The notes beneath the pieces were generated by a model. That model did no database searches and was not told the origin of the DNA. It saw only the letters and a list, made by a program, of their open reading frames with translations. The position numbers and the translations under genes are program-made. Of a stretch of 64,000 bases of DNA, positions 16,959 to 25,215 are shown piece after piece (positions within the stretch are counted from its first letter, which is position 1; the number at the start of each line of letters is the position of its first letter). This stretch comes from CAADGV01 sp040290295 (GTDB taxonomy: Bacteria; Bacteroidota; Ignavibacteria; UBA10030; UBA6906): the NCBI GenBank assembly GCA_040290295.1, contig PSMW01000001.1:124001-188000 (forward strand), in the 5' to 3' direction.

Positions 16959-17819
16959 ATGTTCGTCATTATCGGGATCGTTGTTGTGATTGTGTGCGTC
17001 ATCGGCGGATTCGTCAGTCACGGAGGACCGTTAGCGGTACTCATTCAACCGTCGGAATTCGTTATCATCGGAGGTGCTGCAGTCGGTTCGCTGCTCGTCC
17101 AGACACCGCTCCCTATTCTGAAGAATGTGTTTGGCAAGATTACCTCGTTGTTCAAGGGTGATCCCTATACGAAGGAACAATATCTTAACTTGCTCAAGAC
17201 GATGTTCGAGTTGTTCAACGCGGCAACACGCGAAGGCTTGATTGCCATCGAAGCACATGTCGAGAAACCTGCGGCAAGTTCCATCTTTAGCAAGAACAAG
17301 TTTCTGATTCAACACCATCATGCACTCTATTACTTTGCCGATACGATGAAGTTGCTGATGGGAGGCGGCGTTCCTCCGCACGATCTCGAAGCGATGTTGG
17401 AAACCGATATCGAAACGCACCATCATGAATCCAGCGCGGCAAGCAACATGGTGCAGAAGGTTGCCGATGCGCTTCCCGGACTTGGGATTGTGGCTGCTGT
17501 TCTGGGCATTGTCATCACCATGCAAGCGATCGAAGGACCACCGACGGAAATCGGTCACAAGGTAGCGGCGGCACTCGTCGGGACGTTTTTGGGCGTTCTC
17601 ATGTCCTATGGGTTTGTTGGGCCGATGGCAACGCACATCGATTTGCTCAGTCAGTCGGAGGCACGGTACTTCGAGTGCATCAAAGCGGGGATCGTTGCGT
17701 ACGCCAAAGGCAATGCGCCGATGATCGTAGTCGAGTTCGCACGTCGGGTCATTCCGAACGACGTACGTCCTTCATTTGAAGAGGTCGAACGAGCGGTCAA
17801 AGCGATCAAGAACGGATAG
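16959..17819 (+). CDS. motA: Flagellar stator protein MotA, second copy (E. coli type)
   Basis: 286 residues, the size of E. coli MotA, with the longer cytoplasmic loop. MFVIIGIVVVIVCVIGGF starts the first helix; IQPSEFVIIGGAAVG, ALPGLGIVAAVLGIVITMQA and GTFLGVLMSYGFVGPMA mark the following helices. The pore Pro in ALPGLG is kept. It differs clearly from the MotA at 14772, so this genome codes for two stator types. RBS AAGGAAC before the ATG. Confidence 0.94.
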   Translation: MFVIIGIVVVIVCVIGGFVSHGGPLAVLIQPSEFVIIGGAAVGSLLVQTPLPILKNVFGKITSLFKGDPYTKEQYLNLLKTMFELFNAATREGLIAIEAHVEKPAASSIFSKNKFLIQHHHALYYFADTMKLLMGGGVPPHDLEAMLETDIETHHHESSAASNMVQKVADALPGLGIVAAVLGIVITMQAIEGPPTEIGHKVAAALVGTFLGVLMSYGFVGPMATHIDLLSQSEARYFECIKAGIVAYAKGNAPMIVVEFARRVIPNDVRPSFEEVERAVKAIKNG

Positions 17820-17841
17820 CCGAAAAGAGTGACGAGCCGTT

Positions 17842-18645
17842 ATGAACAAGACCGGACACGACGTTCCTATCATCATCAAGAAGAAGAAACATGGCGGGCA
17901 TGGCCATCACGTTGGTGCGTGGAAGGTGGCGTATGCCGACTTCGTGACGGCAATGATGGCGCTGTTCATCGTTCTGTGGATCGTCGGTCAGAGCAAACAG
18001 GTGCGTCAGTATGTGGCGAACTATTTTAAGGATCCCGGCGCCTTCTTCGAGAACACCAAAGGTGGCGGCATGTTCTCCGGCAACAGTTTGATGACGACCC
18101 AACAAGCGGTGGAAGAGAACTTGCAGCGCGACAGCAAACGCTTGCAGCAGATGGCGACCACAATTCTGGAGCATGTGAAGAAGGATAGCTCGCTCAAGAA
18201 GTTGGTGAACCAGATGGCGATCGAGCTGACGAAGGAAGGCTTGCGCATTCAACTCTACGAAACGGCAGAGAATGCATACTTCGATATCGGGACGGCGCGA
18301 CTAAAGCCCGAGGCAGTCGGCATTCTCACCGCCATTGCCCAAGAAGTGGGAAAGATCCCCAACAATGTCGTGATCGAGGGGCATACCGACAGTCGGCCGT
18401 ATTCGCGTTTGGATGGATACACGAACTATGAACTCAGTACCGATCGTGCCAACGCCGCTCGACGACTCATGATGAGCGCGGGCCTCAGGCCAGATCAGGT
18501 GGAAGAAGTGCGCGGTTATGCCGACCGTATGCTGCGCGATCGCAATCGTCCGTTCGACGATTCGAACAGAAGAATTACGATCCTCATCAAATTTCAAGAA
18601 CAGGTAGCGTATGAGCAAAGCGGCCAAGATTCTACTCGTGGATGA
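17842..18645 (+). CDS. motB: Flagellar stator protein MotB, second copy (E. coli type)
   Basis: 267 residues. The N-terminal segment HHVGAWKVAYADFVTAMMAL includes the essential membrane Asp (YAD) and matches E. coli-type MotB, followed by FIVLWIVGQSK. A plug-like stretch and the OmpA-family domain follow (NVVIEGHTDSRPY, YELSTDRANAARRL, NRRITILI). Forms the second stator with the MotA just upstream. Overlaps the following regulator gene by 35 bases. Confidence 0.94.
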   Translation: MNKTGHDVPIIIKKKKHGGHGHHVGAWKVAYADFVTAMMALFIVLWIVGQSKQVRQYVANYFKDPGAFFENTKGGGMFSGNSLMTTQQAVEENLQRDSKRLQQMATTILEHVKKDSSLKKLVNQMAIELTKEGLRIQLYETAENAYFDIGTARLKPEAVGILTAIAQEVGKIPNNVVIEGHTDSRPYSRLDGYTNYELSTDRANAARRLMMSAGLRPDQVEEVRGYADRMLRDRNRPFDDSNRRITILIKFQEQVAYEQSGQDSTRG

Positions 18646-19807
18646 CGACGAAGTGCAGTTGCAAGTGATCGCGCACGCCGTTCAATCGTTCTCCGAGTAC
18701 ATCGTCCTCACAGCAACGAGTGCTGCCGCGGCACTGCAGGTAGCCGAAAAGCACCAACCCGATGTGATCGTCAGCGATTACTTCATGCCGGATGAGGATG
18801 GGTTCCTGTTCTGCAAGAAAGTGAAGAGCCATCCCACACTACGCCGCGCCATGTTCATCATCCTCACCTCCGCAACGACCGTCGGGCAAAGGATTCGGGG
18901 ACTGGATATCGGCGCGGACGATTACATCACGAAACCGTTCAACAGCGAGGAACTGCTCTCGCACATCCGCGCAGCGTTGCGCATCAAAGCGCTCAACGAC
19001 GAACTAGAAGCGGACAAAATACAGCTCAAGCAGTTGTATAATGAATTGGAAGAAGATTTCATGGGTGTGATCGCTTTGCTCTCACACATCATCGGGCAGA
19101 GAGTGCCGAGTGCTTCCATGCGTGCCGAACGCGCTGCCGGCATGGTGCGATGGATCGGCGAGAGGCTTGGCTTAGGGGAGAATGACCTGAAGATGCTCGA
19201 AATCGCTGCACGCCTCCACGAGATCGGCAAGGTCAACCTTCCGGATGAGTTGTTGAAAAAACCGATCGCTCAACTCACCGACATTGAACGGAATGCTATG
19301 TCGCATTTTCCGGTGATGGGGCAGTTGACGCTCAACGGCATTCCTCGTCTTCGTGAGGTCGGCAGATTCGTCCGTCATCAATTGGAACATTACGACGGCA
19401 CGGGGCATCCCGACCACCTGCGAAAAGATCAAATCCCTGTGCAATCACGTATCCTGCGGGCAGTGAACTTGGTCGAAACAGAATCCGCGCGCCAAGGCAT
19501 GACCCTCGAGCAACTTACGGCAACACTCGCTCGTGTGCGCGGAACGATCCTCGATCCGCACGTCGTGCAGTTGATGATCGAGTATTTAGAGGTGGTGGAG
19601 AACCCGTCGTGGCGGGAAGGCAAGCGACAAGTGTCGGTGTACGACCTGAAAGTGGGGATGGTGATTGCACACGATCTCACGACCGGCAGCGGTACGAAAC
19701 TCCTTTCGGAAAGATCCACCATCTCGGTCTCGATCCTCGAGAGGATTTTGGCGCATCACCAGCACGATCCGATTCTCAACACCATCTACGTGTACGAAAC
19801 GGCTTAG
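18611..19807 (+). CDS. Response regulator with degenerate HD-GYP domain
   Basis: 398 residues. Receiver domain at residues 1-125: KILLVDDDEVQ, phospho-Asp in VIVSDYFMPDEDG, conserved Lys in ADDYITKPFN. A coiled coil joins it to an HD-GYP-like domain (about 150-340). The motifs are altered: LHEIGKV instead of HDIGK, and YDGTGHP instead of DGxGYP. HD-GYP enzymes degrade cyclic di-GMP; with HD changed to HE, activity is doubtful and it may bind rather than hydrolyse. Its link to motAB suggests control of motor function. It converges on, and overlaps by four bases, the glycosylase gene on the other strand. Confidence 0.85.
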   Translation: MSKAAKILLVDDDEVQLQVIAHAVQSFSEYIVLTATSAAAALQVAEKHQPDVIVSDYFMPDEDGFLFCKKVKSHPTLRRAMFIILTSATTVGQRIRGLDIGADDYITKPFNSEELLSHIRAALRIKALNDELEADKIQLKQLYNELEEDFMGVIALLSHIIGQRVPSASMRAERAAGMVRWIGERLGLGENDLKMLEIAARLHEIGKVNLPDELLKKPIAQLTDIERNAMSHFPVMGQLTLNGIPRLREVGRFVRHQLEHYDGTGHPDHLRKDQIPVQSRILRAVNLVETESARQGMTLEQLTATLARVRGTILDPHVVQLMIEYLEVVENPSWREGKRQVSVYDLKVGMVIAHDLTTGSGTKLLSERSTISVSILERILAHHQHDPILNTIYVYETA

Positions 19808-20466
19808 CGTCTCGAGGGCTTGCCCCGCGAGATGAACGGACTGTTGCGCAAATAGAACCGCCACGGATGATGTACACCACGAGCAATGCCGACTCGTGTC
19901 GAGCGAGCAATGCGACGAACCTTCGGCACGTCCACTTCCTCCGCAATCCACATCTGATCACCGCAGAGGTCGATGCCGTTCTCCCGTGATGTGATGGCAA
20001 ATGCCTGGCACAGGCGTGCTGGTCCGCTACAGAGTTCGTAGCGTGTTCGTGGTAGGCGAATGTTGAGTCCTCGGTTCCGCGCCATCACCGTCAGGCCGGT
20101 CAACGGTTCGAGGGCGCGCAGCAGAATCGCATGACCGATGCCCTCGCGTTCGGTGACGACATTGCAACAGTAGTGCATGCCATAGGTGAAATACACATAG
20201 AGATGTCCGCCTTCCCAAAACATCACCTCGTTGCGCTTCGTCTTGCCGCGATAAGCATGGCTTGCCGGGTCATCTTCGCCGCGGTATGCCTCCGCTTCGA
20301 CGATGCGTCCCGCTAACATGGTACCTCGCCGTTTGCGGATGAGGATCTTGCCGATGAGATCTTGTGCGACAGTGAGTGTGGGACGTAAGTAGAATGCGCG
20401 GGGAAGCCTACGGAGTTGGTCCAAGCGAAAAGGAATCTGCGCGTCCATAGAGTATCGAGTTTTCAT
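19804..20466 (-). CDS. DNA-3-methyladenine glycosylase (AAG/Mpg family)
   Basis: About 220 residues from the ATG at 20466 (an alternative ATG at 20448 gives 214). VAQDLIGKILIRKRRG, GRIVEAEAYRGEDDPASHA and then GHLYVYFTYGMHYCCNVV are the conserved AAG motifs with the catalytic Glu in EAEAY. YELCSGPARLCQAFAI is also typical. Removes alkylated and deaminated purines from DNA. The open frame runs further upstream to 20664 but that part is antisense-like and overlaps the next gene, so it was rejected. No good ribosome site is visible. Confidence 0.9.
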   Translation of the reverse strand: MKTRYSMDAQIPFRLDQLRRLPRAFYLRPTLTVAQDLIGKILIRKRRGTMLAGRIVEAEAYRGEDDPASHAYRGKTKRNEVMFWEGGHLYVYFTYGMHYCCNVVTEREGIGHAILLRALEPLTGLTVMARNRGLNIRLPRTRYELCSGPARLCQAFAITSRENGIDLCGDQMWIAEEVDVPKVRRIARSTRVGIARGVHHPWRFYLRNSPFISRGKPSRR

Positions 20467-20490
20467 GCAAGGATAGGAGATGTGCTGGAG

Positions 20491-20523
20491 AAAAACAACA
20501 CGGGCGAACGTCGCCGCTCGCCC
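20491..20523 (-). terminator. Intrinsic terminator after the PBCV-repeat protein gene
   Basis: On the minus strand GGGCGA (20523-20518) and TCGCCC (20507-20502) form a GC-rich stem, followed by GTGTTGTTTTTC. It lies 25-58 bases after the stop of the gene ending at 20549. Confidence 0.6.
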
Positions 20524-20548
20524 CTCCACAATGCACTGTAGCGAAGTG

Positions 20549-21199
20549 CTACTTCTTGACGTACACCTTGTCTCCATTCTCGTTGTAGTAGAAATGTCCG
20601 CCACGAGGTCCTTCGTAGATGTTCTGTCCCTTTGCCGTCCTCCCGACAATTTTTGCCCCCACAAATTCTTTCACATACACCTTTTGTCCGCTGCCACTCA
20701 AGAAGTAATGTCCTCCACGCGAGCCTTCGTACACTGGCTTGCCGTCTTCGGTCTTGCCCACAACGGGATCGCCTCCCGCTGCTGCAGATGCAGTCTCAGT
20801 CCTCGCGGCTGTTTTTGGTGTTCGGGGTTCCTGTGTCGGAGATTGCTCGGCACCTTTTTGCTTCGACGACGAGGTGCTCACCTGTTTCTCGTGCCTTGCT
20901 GCTGGCTTGCTCGTTTGCTCCGTCGCAGTTTGAGCCTTCGTTGCTGACTTATCAGTTGTGGTGGCTTTCTTTGTCGAAGACTTCGCCGCGGTCTTGCTCT
21001 TCGTTGCCTGAGAAGCTTGTGATGCAGGCGGGGTCTTCTCCTCCTTCACCTTTACGGCACTCTTCGAGCTCGTGCCCTTCTCGTTCGATTGTGCGGCTTC
21101 CGTCGCGCCCTTGGATTTTGCGTGTTGCTCGGTGCGTGCTGCGTGCAGGCTCAGCAGAAGAGTTAATGCGATTGCGAAGAATGTGAGAAATCGTTTCAT
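20549..21199 (-). CDS. Exported protein with two PBCV-type basic adaptor repeats
   Basis: 216 residues. Signal sequence about residues 1-22 (FLTFFAIALTLLLSLHAA). Residues 23-145 are low-complexity and rich in K, T, S, A, E and Q, probably disordered. The C-terminus has two copies of a 30-residue module: VYEGSRGGHYFLSGSGQKVY and IYEGPRGGHFYYNENGDKVY. The pattern Y-x-G-P-R-G-G-x-[FY]-Y...K-V-Y is that of the PBCV-specific basic adaptor domain (Pfam PBCV_basic_adap), first seen in chlorella virus proteins. The module sits outside the cytoplasm here. Function unknown; perhaps envelope or polymer binding. Start chosen at the ATG before the signal sequence. Confidence 0.75.
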   Translation of the reverse strand: MKRFLTFFAIALTLLLSLHAARTEQHAKSKGATEAAQSNEKGTSSKSAVKVKEEKTPPASQASQATKSKTAAKSSTKKATTTDKSATKAQTATEQTSKPAARHEKQVSTSSSKQKGAEQSPTQEPRTPKTAARTETASAAAGGDPVVGKTEDGKPVYEGSRGGHYFLSGSGQKVYVKEFVGAKIVGRTAKGQNIYEGPRGGHFYYNENGDKVYVKK

Positions 21200-21337
21200 C
21201 GTGTGGTGCCCCGTTGTGAGAGATGGTTGATACATTCGATGCACGCGACGTTGCTGCATGTACTCCCCGAATAAAAACGCACAGGTCGGACGCTCAATGT
21301 TGTTCCGGTGTGATGAGAGCTGAAAGAAGCAATTCTG

Positions 21338-21718
21338 TTATCGTGCGCGCAGCGCGTCGCGGATTTCGGTCAAGAGGATTTCCTCTTTTGTCGGAGCGGG
21401 CGGTGGGGCGGGCTTCGCTTGTTCCTGCTTCTTCATGGCGTTTATGGCTTTCACCACGAGAAACAATGCCCATGCAGTTATGAGGAAAACGAACACCGCT
21501 TGGATGAATTTTCCATAGGCTATCGCAGCGTCACCAAAGCCGATCGACAGCCCAGTGAAGTTGATGCCGCCTGTCAGGACTCCGATGAGCGGCATGAAGA
21601 CATCGCCGACCAACGAGTTGACGATCGTTCCAAACGCCCCACCGATGATGACACCAATGGCGAAGTCGAGCACATTACCTTTCATTGCGAAGGCTTTGAA
21701 TTCTTGCAGTATAGACAT
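21338..21718 (-). CDS. mscL: Large-conductance mechanosensitive channel MscL
   Basis: 126 residues from the ATG at 21718, preceded by AAAGGGA. FKAFAMKGNVLDFAIGVIIG is the classic N-terminal helix and TM1; GGAFGTIVNSLVGDVFMPLI completes it. TM2 is AVFVFLITAWALFLVV, followed by a charged C-terminal helix (TKEEILLTEIRDALRAR). Opens on membrane tension during hypo-osmotic shock. The frame extends upstream to 21757 but family starts and the RBS favour 21718. Confidence 0.96.
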   Translation of the reverse strand: MSILQEFKAFAMKGNVLDFAIGVIIGGAFGTIVNSLVGDVFMPLIGVLTGGINFTGLSIGFGDAAIAYGKFIQAVFVFLITAWALFLVVKAINAMKKQEQAKPAPPPAPTKEEILLTEIRDALRAR

Positions 21719-21756
21719 GGCGTTTTCCCTTTTGTTGTTCTGGGGTGGGTTGAACA

Positions 21757-21801
21757 AAAGCGGGAAGCCCGCGCCGCCATCATGCGTGCGGCACGGGCTT
21801 C
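21757..21801 (-). terminator. Intrinsic terminator after the OmpA/TSP3 gene
   Basis: On the minus strand a 14-base-pair stem (21801-21788 with 21777-21764, one G-U pair) encloses a 10-base loop and is followed by CCGCTTTTGTTC. It begins 25 bases after the stop of the gene ending at 21826 and lies just before mscL. Confidence 0.75.
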
Positions 21802-21825
21802 ATCACAGGGTGGATGGCGAGACTG

Positions 21826-23320
21826 TCATCGTGTTCTGAAGAACTCGATCCGACGGTTCTTCTGCCGGCCTTCGGGTGTTTTGTTGTCGGCGATCGGGTT
21901 GTCGAGCCCATAGCCTTTTGTTGTAATGCGCTCGGCGGCAATTCCTTTCTTCACGAGCCACGCTTTGACAGCATCGGCGCGTCGCTGCGAGAGTCGCATG
22001 TTCGCCGCACGGCTGCCGACGTTATCGGTATAGCCACGAATTTCCACCGTGACATCCTTGTTCTGATCGAGCGTGTTGAATGCCTGTTCGAGAATCTCTT
22101 CCGAGGCAGGTCCGATCGCCGCACTGCCGGTCTTGAAGACGATCCCCTCGAGCACGATGGCTTTACCGACTTCGACTTTGATCTCCTTCTTTTTCGGCAC
22201 GTCGTCGTTCGCATCGAGCGGGTTGGTGTTGTTTGCCACTTCTTGTCCGTCGCTCACCGTTCCTCCATCGGTGTCGGCGTTGAGTGGGTCGGTTCTGTAC
22301 TTGGTCACTTCATCGCCGTCGTTCAAGCCGTCACCATCGGTGTCGGCTTTGAGTGGGTCGGTTNNNNNNNNNNTCGCCGTCGTTCAAGCCGTCACCATCG
22401 GTGTCGGCTTTGAGTGGGTCGGTTTTGTACTTGGTCACTTCATCGCCGTCGTTCAAGCCGTCACCATCGGTGTCGGCTTTGAGTGGGTCGGTTCTGTACT
22501 TGGTCACTTCGTCGCCGTCGTTCAAGCCGTCACCATCGGTGTCGGCTTTGAGTGGGTCGGTTTTGTACTTGGTCACTTCATCGCCGTCGTTCAAGCCATC
22601 GCCATCCGTGTCTGCAATTTTCTTGTTCGTTCCCAACTCTTCTTCTTGGCGGTTGGTGAGACCGTCGTGGTCGGGGTCGGCGCTTCCGCTTTCGCCTGCT
22701 ACACTCAATCCGACGAGAAAATTCCAGAAGGCGTCATTCTTTTTCGCGTTGATCTGCGAGGCACCCGTAATCGTGTTGATATTGTCGGTGAACGCGAAGT
22801 TATAGCCACCGCTCACCTCGAACGAAGTGTGGTCGTCCATCCGGATCTGCACCCCGATACCACACGGTGCGTAGCCGGACCATCCCGACTTCTTCACGTT
22901 CGGATCGGAATTCGTCGGGATCTCTTCCATCTTGTAGTGCACAGCGCCAATCCCGCCATACAGGTAGGGGTTCCAGCCGCTGAATGAAAATGGACTGAAC
23001 AACAGCCGAAAATCGACGGGTACCAACTCGCTCAGTGCCGTGCTGTTGTCCTGTGTTCCTTGACGGTTTCCCTTTCGGTTCTGTCCGGCGAGCTTACCCA
23101 AGCCAGCACCGACTTCAGCTTGCACGCCGTTGACGATGCCGTAGCGCAGATAGGCGCGTGCAAGGAAGCGACTCTCGCGGTTGACGAGGTCATCGGTCTG
23201 GCCGATAATTCCTCCGAACCCGATGCCTCCACCGAAGCCGATGTCGCGGTACTGCGCGAACGATACCGTACCGAGCGCAATCGTCATGATGGATGCGCAC
23301 AAGAGGGTAGGATGTTTCAT
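21826..23320 (-). CDS. OmpA-family outer membrane protein with thrombospondin type 3 repeats (interrupted by an assembly gap)
   Basis: The gene is split by ten Ns at 22364-22373 into two frames but is clearly one protein. N-terminus: signal sequence ending SFAQY, then a beta-barrel-like domain of about 200 residues (IGFGGGIGFGGIIG, FEVSGGYNFAFTDN). Then a run of 23-residue units DTDGDGLNDGDEVTKYKTDP, thrombospondin type 3 calcium-binding repeats. C-terminus: OmpA-like peptidoglycan-binding domain (VEIRGYTDNVGSR, LSQRRADAVKAWL, EGRQKNRRIEFF). It likely links outer membrane and cell wall. Aspartate-rich repeats suggest calcium binding. Confidence 0.85.
22252..22640 (-). repeat. Tandem 69-bp coding repeat (TSP3 units)
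   Basis: The marker GTTCAAGCC (plus strand) recurs at 22382, 22451, 22520 and 22589, exactly 69 bases apart, and once more at 22321 before the N run. The unit encodes 23 residues. Spacing across the gap is 61 bases with ten Ns; a true gap of 18 bases (or 18 plus multiples of 69) would restore both period and reading frame. Confidence 0.9.
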
Positions 23321-23568
23321 CGATTGATCCTTTCAATTGATGATGGATGATGTTGTTGGTGAGAAGCGAGACACTCCAACAGAACACGTATGGGAACATG
23401 GTCGGTATCTATCGGTGAACTCTTTCTGTGCCCCGTCAGAGAAGAAAGGGTTCTGACGCGGGATCGAACGGCGCCAGCCGTCCGAAGTACTAAGCCAATC
23501 TATTGATTTGTCTCTAATCAGTCAAGTGATATTTTTAAAAGAATTCGGCGCGCGGCGTTGCTGTTCGG
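23321..23568. other. Intergenic region upstream of the OmpA/TSP3 gene
   Basis: No gene is visible. It holds the likely promoter for the gene at 21826-23320 and a possible hairpin CGTCAGA/TCTGACG (23434-23440 with 23452-23458) in its long leader. Confidence 0.6.
23497..23525 (-). promoter_or_regulatory. Sigma-70-like promoter for the OmpA/TSP3 gene
   Basis: Minus strand TTGACT (23525-23520), 17-base spacer, TAGATT (23502-23497). The start codon is at 23320, so transcription from here gives a leader of about 170 bases. Confidence 0.5.
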
Positions 23569-25170
23569 CTACTTCAATTCTTTTGAGAACGACTCGATGA
23601 TCTTATCGATTTCTTCTGCTGAAATTCCGCTCCCATAGGCTACGGGTCGGGCAGCGGTCGCTGAGTGCGGGTGTTCCGCTTTCTTCCAACCGGAGACCAC
23701 AGGGTTGCCCGCCTTCAAGACAATCCGGCGGTCAATTTCGTCGAGCCATGATGGAGCGGAAGCTGAAGGATACGATGCGGATGGAATCGACGATGGAGAT
23801 ATCGGCTCTTCCGGATTGAGAGGCTGCGTTTCGAACGCCAGCCTCTTGTAATTGAGAAGATGACGCGCGGTGACGTTATCCGAAATAATCGAACCTCCCC
23901 ACGTTCCTGGACCGAGCGTCATGGAAGGGTCGAGACCGTTCGTATAACCGACTGCGCCGAGAGCAGCTTGCGTGTTGACGAGAATGCGGAACGCCGGCTT
24001 CTCCAGTGCGAACTTCATAATGATATCACTGTCCTTCGAATGAATCACCATCGTGTGTCCGATGCCGCCGAACTCCAGCAGTTCGATGCACCGATGGCAG
24101 GCTTCGCGCCAGCCGTCCTCAGTGTAGAAGGAGAGTACGGGTGAAAGCTTCTCGCGGGAAAGTGGGTACTCGCGTCCGACTCCTTGCAACTCCGCAATCA
24201 GCACCGTGGTGTGAGGTGGTACGGTGAACCCGGCTTTCTGCGCAATCCACACAGGGGGCTTGCCGACAACATCGGGATTGATTGCCCCGCGCTCGCTGAA
24301 CATCAGCCGGCTCAGCCGATCTTTCTCTTCGCCGGCAACGAAGTACGCGCCGCGTCGCTTGAATTCTTCCGCCACCTGATTCTTGATCGGCGCATCACAC
24401 ACTACCGATGCTTCCGTCGAGCAAAGCACGCCGTAGTCGAACTGCTTTCCTGAAACGATGTCGGCGACAGCCTTACGGATATGTGCCGTCCGCTCGATGA
24501 ATGCCGGAACGTTGCCTGCCCCCACTCCGTAGGCAGGCTTGCCCGAACTGTACGCCGCTCGCACCATCTGATTGCTGCCGGTTGCCAAGATCACCGACGT
24601 CAGCTTGTGACGCATCAACTCGTTCGTGCCTTCGATCGTCGGGGCATGCAAGCAGGCAATGAGGTGCTTGGGCGCGCCGGCTCGCTCTGCGGCATCGCGC
24701 AACACATGCAGCGCTTCCGCGGTACAGGTCACCGCGCGCGGATGCGGACTTGCGACAATGGCATTCCGTGCTTTGACGGCGATGATTGCCTTGAACATTG
24801 CCGTTGATGTCGGATTGGTTGACGGGATCAGTGCTGCAACAACACCCATCGGTTCGGCGATCGTGTACACTTTCTTTTGTTCGTCGATCTCGACAACGCC
24901 GACTGTCTTCAAGTCTTTGATAGATTCCCAGACGCGCCGCGTGGCAAACTCATTCTTCTTCTGTTTGTCTTCCGCCTTACCAAAGCCAGTCTCTTCATAC
25001 GCCATCCGGCCCAGTCGTGCGGCTTCCGCGTAGCCCGCATCAGCCATCGCTTTGACGATTGCATCGACCTGATGTTGAGCATAGTTTCGAAATTCGAGTT
25101 GCGCGGCTTTTGCCTGCTGGAGGAGGTCGCGTACTTCTTGGATCGATGCCAAGTCTTTGTCAAGCGCCAT
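23569..25170 (-). CDS. Aldehyde dehydrogenase, CoA-acylating type (EutE/SauS/AdhE N-domain-like)
   Basis: 533 residues. EPMGVVAALIPSTNPTSTAM near residue 108, then SPHPRA, GVGAGNVPAF and the catalytic Cys in FDYGVLCSTEASVVC fit acylating acetaldehyde or sulfoacetaldehyde dehydrogenases, which make acyl-CoA from the aldehyde with NAD+ and CoA. The last 70 residues are unusual: a Ser/Pro/Ala-rich linker (about 455-472), a conserved-looking piece, and a final amphipathic helix SAEEIDKIIESFSKELK. Such tails serve as encapsulation peptides in microcompartment enzymes, but no shell genes are in the window. RBS AAAGGA; 45 bases after ruvB, so probably the last gene of that operon. Confidence 0.85.
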   Translation of the reverse strand: MALDKDLASIQEVRDLLQQAKAAQLEFRNYAQHQVDAIVKAMADAGYAEAARLGRMAYEETGFGKAEDKQKKNEFATRRVWESIKDLKTVGVVEIDEQKKVYTIAEPMGVVAALIPSTNPTSTAMFKAIIAVKARNAIVASPHPRAVTCTAEALHVLRDAAERAGAPKHLIACLHAPTIEGTNELMRHKLTSVILATGSNQMVRAAYSSGKPAYGVGAGNVPAFIERTAHIRKAVADIVSGKQFDYGVLCSTEASVVCDAPIKNQVAEEFKRRGAYFVAGEEKDRLSRLMFSERGAINPDVVGKPPVWIAQKAGFTVPPHTTVLIAELQGVGREYPLSREKLSPVLSFYTEDGWREACHRCIELLEFGGIGHTMVIHSKDSDIIMKFALEKPAFRILVNTQAALGAVGYTNGLDPSMTLGPGTWGGSIISDNVTARHLLNYKRLAFETQPLNPEEPISPSSIPSASYPSASAPSWLDEIDRRIVLKAGNPVVSGWKKAEHPHSATAARPVAYGSGISAEEIDKIIESFSKELK

Positions 25171-25215
25171 GATCGAGTTCCTTTCGAGAGATCGGAGAGC
25201 GTGAACGCACCGTCA

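Noticed and set aside
20467..20664. Long N-terminal extension of the 3-methyladenine glycosylase
   Set aside because: It overlaps the 3' end and terminator of the PBCV-repeat gene and has no family similarity.
22252..22640. Regular repeats that could suggest a CRISPR array
   Set aside because: The units are direct 69-base repeats without unique spacers and encode in-frame TSP3 aspartate-rich units.
23455..23490. A GTTCGATCC-like T-loop suggesting a tRNA on the minus strand
   Set aside because: No acceptor, D or anticodon stem can be formed around it.
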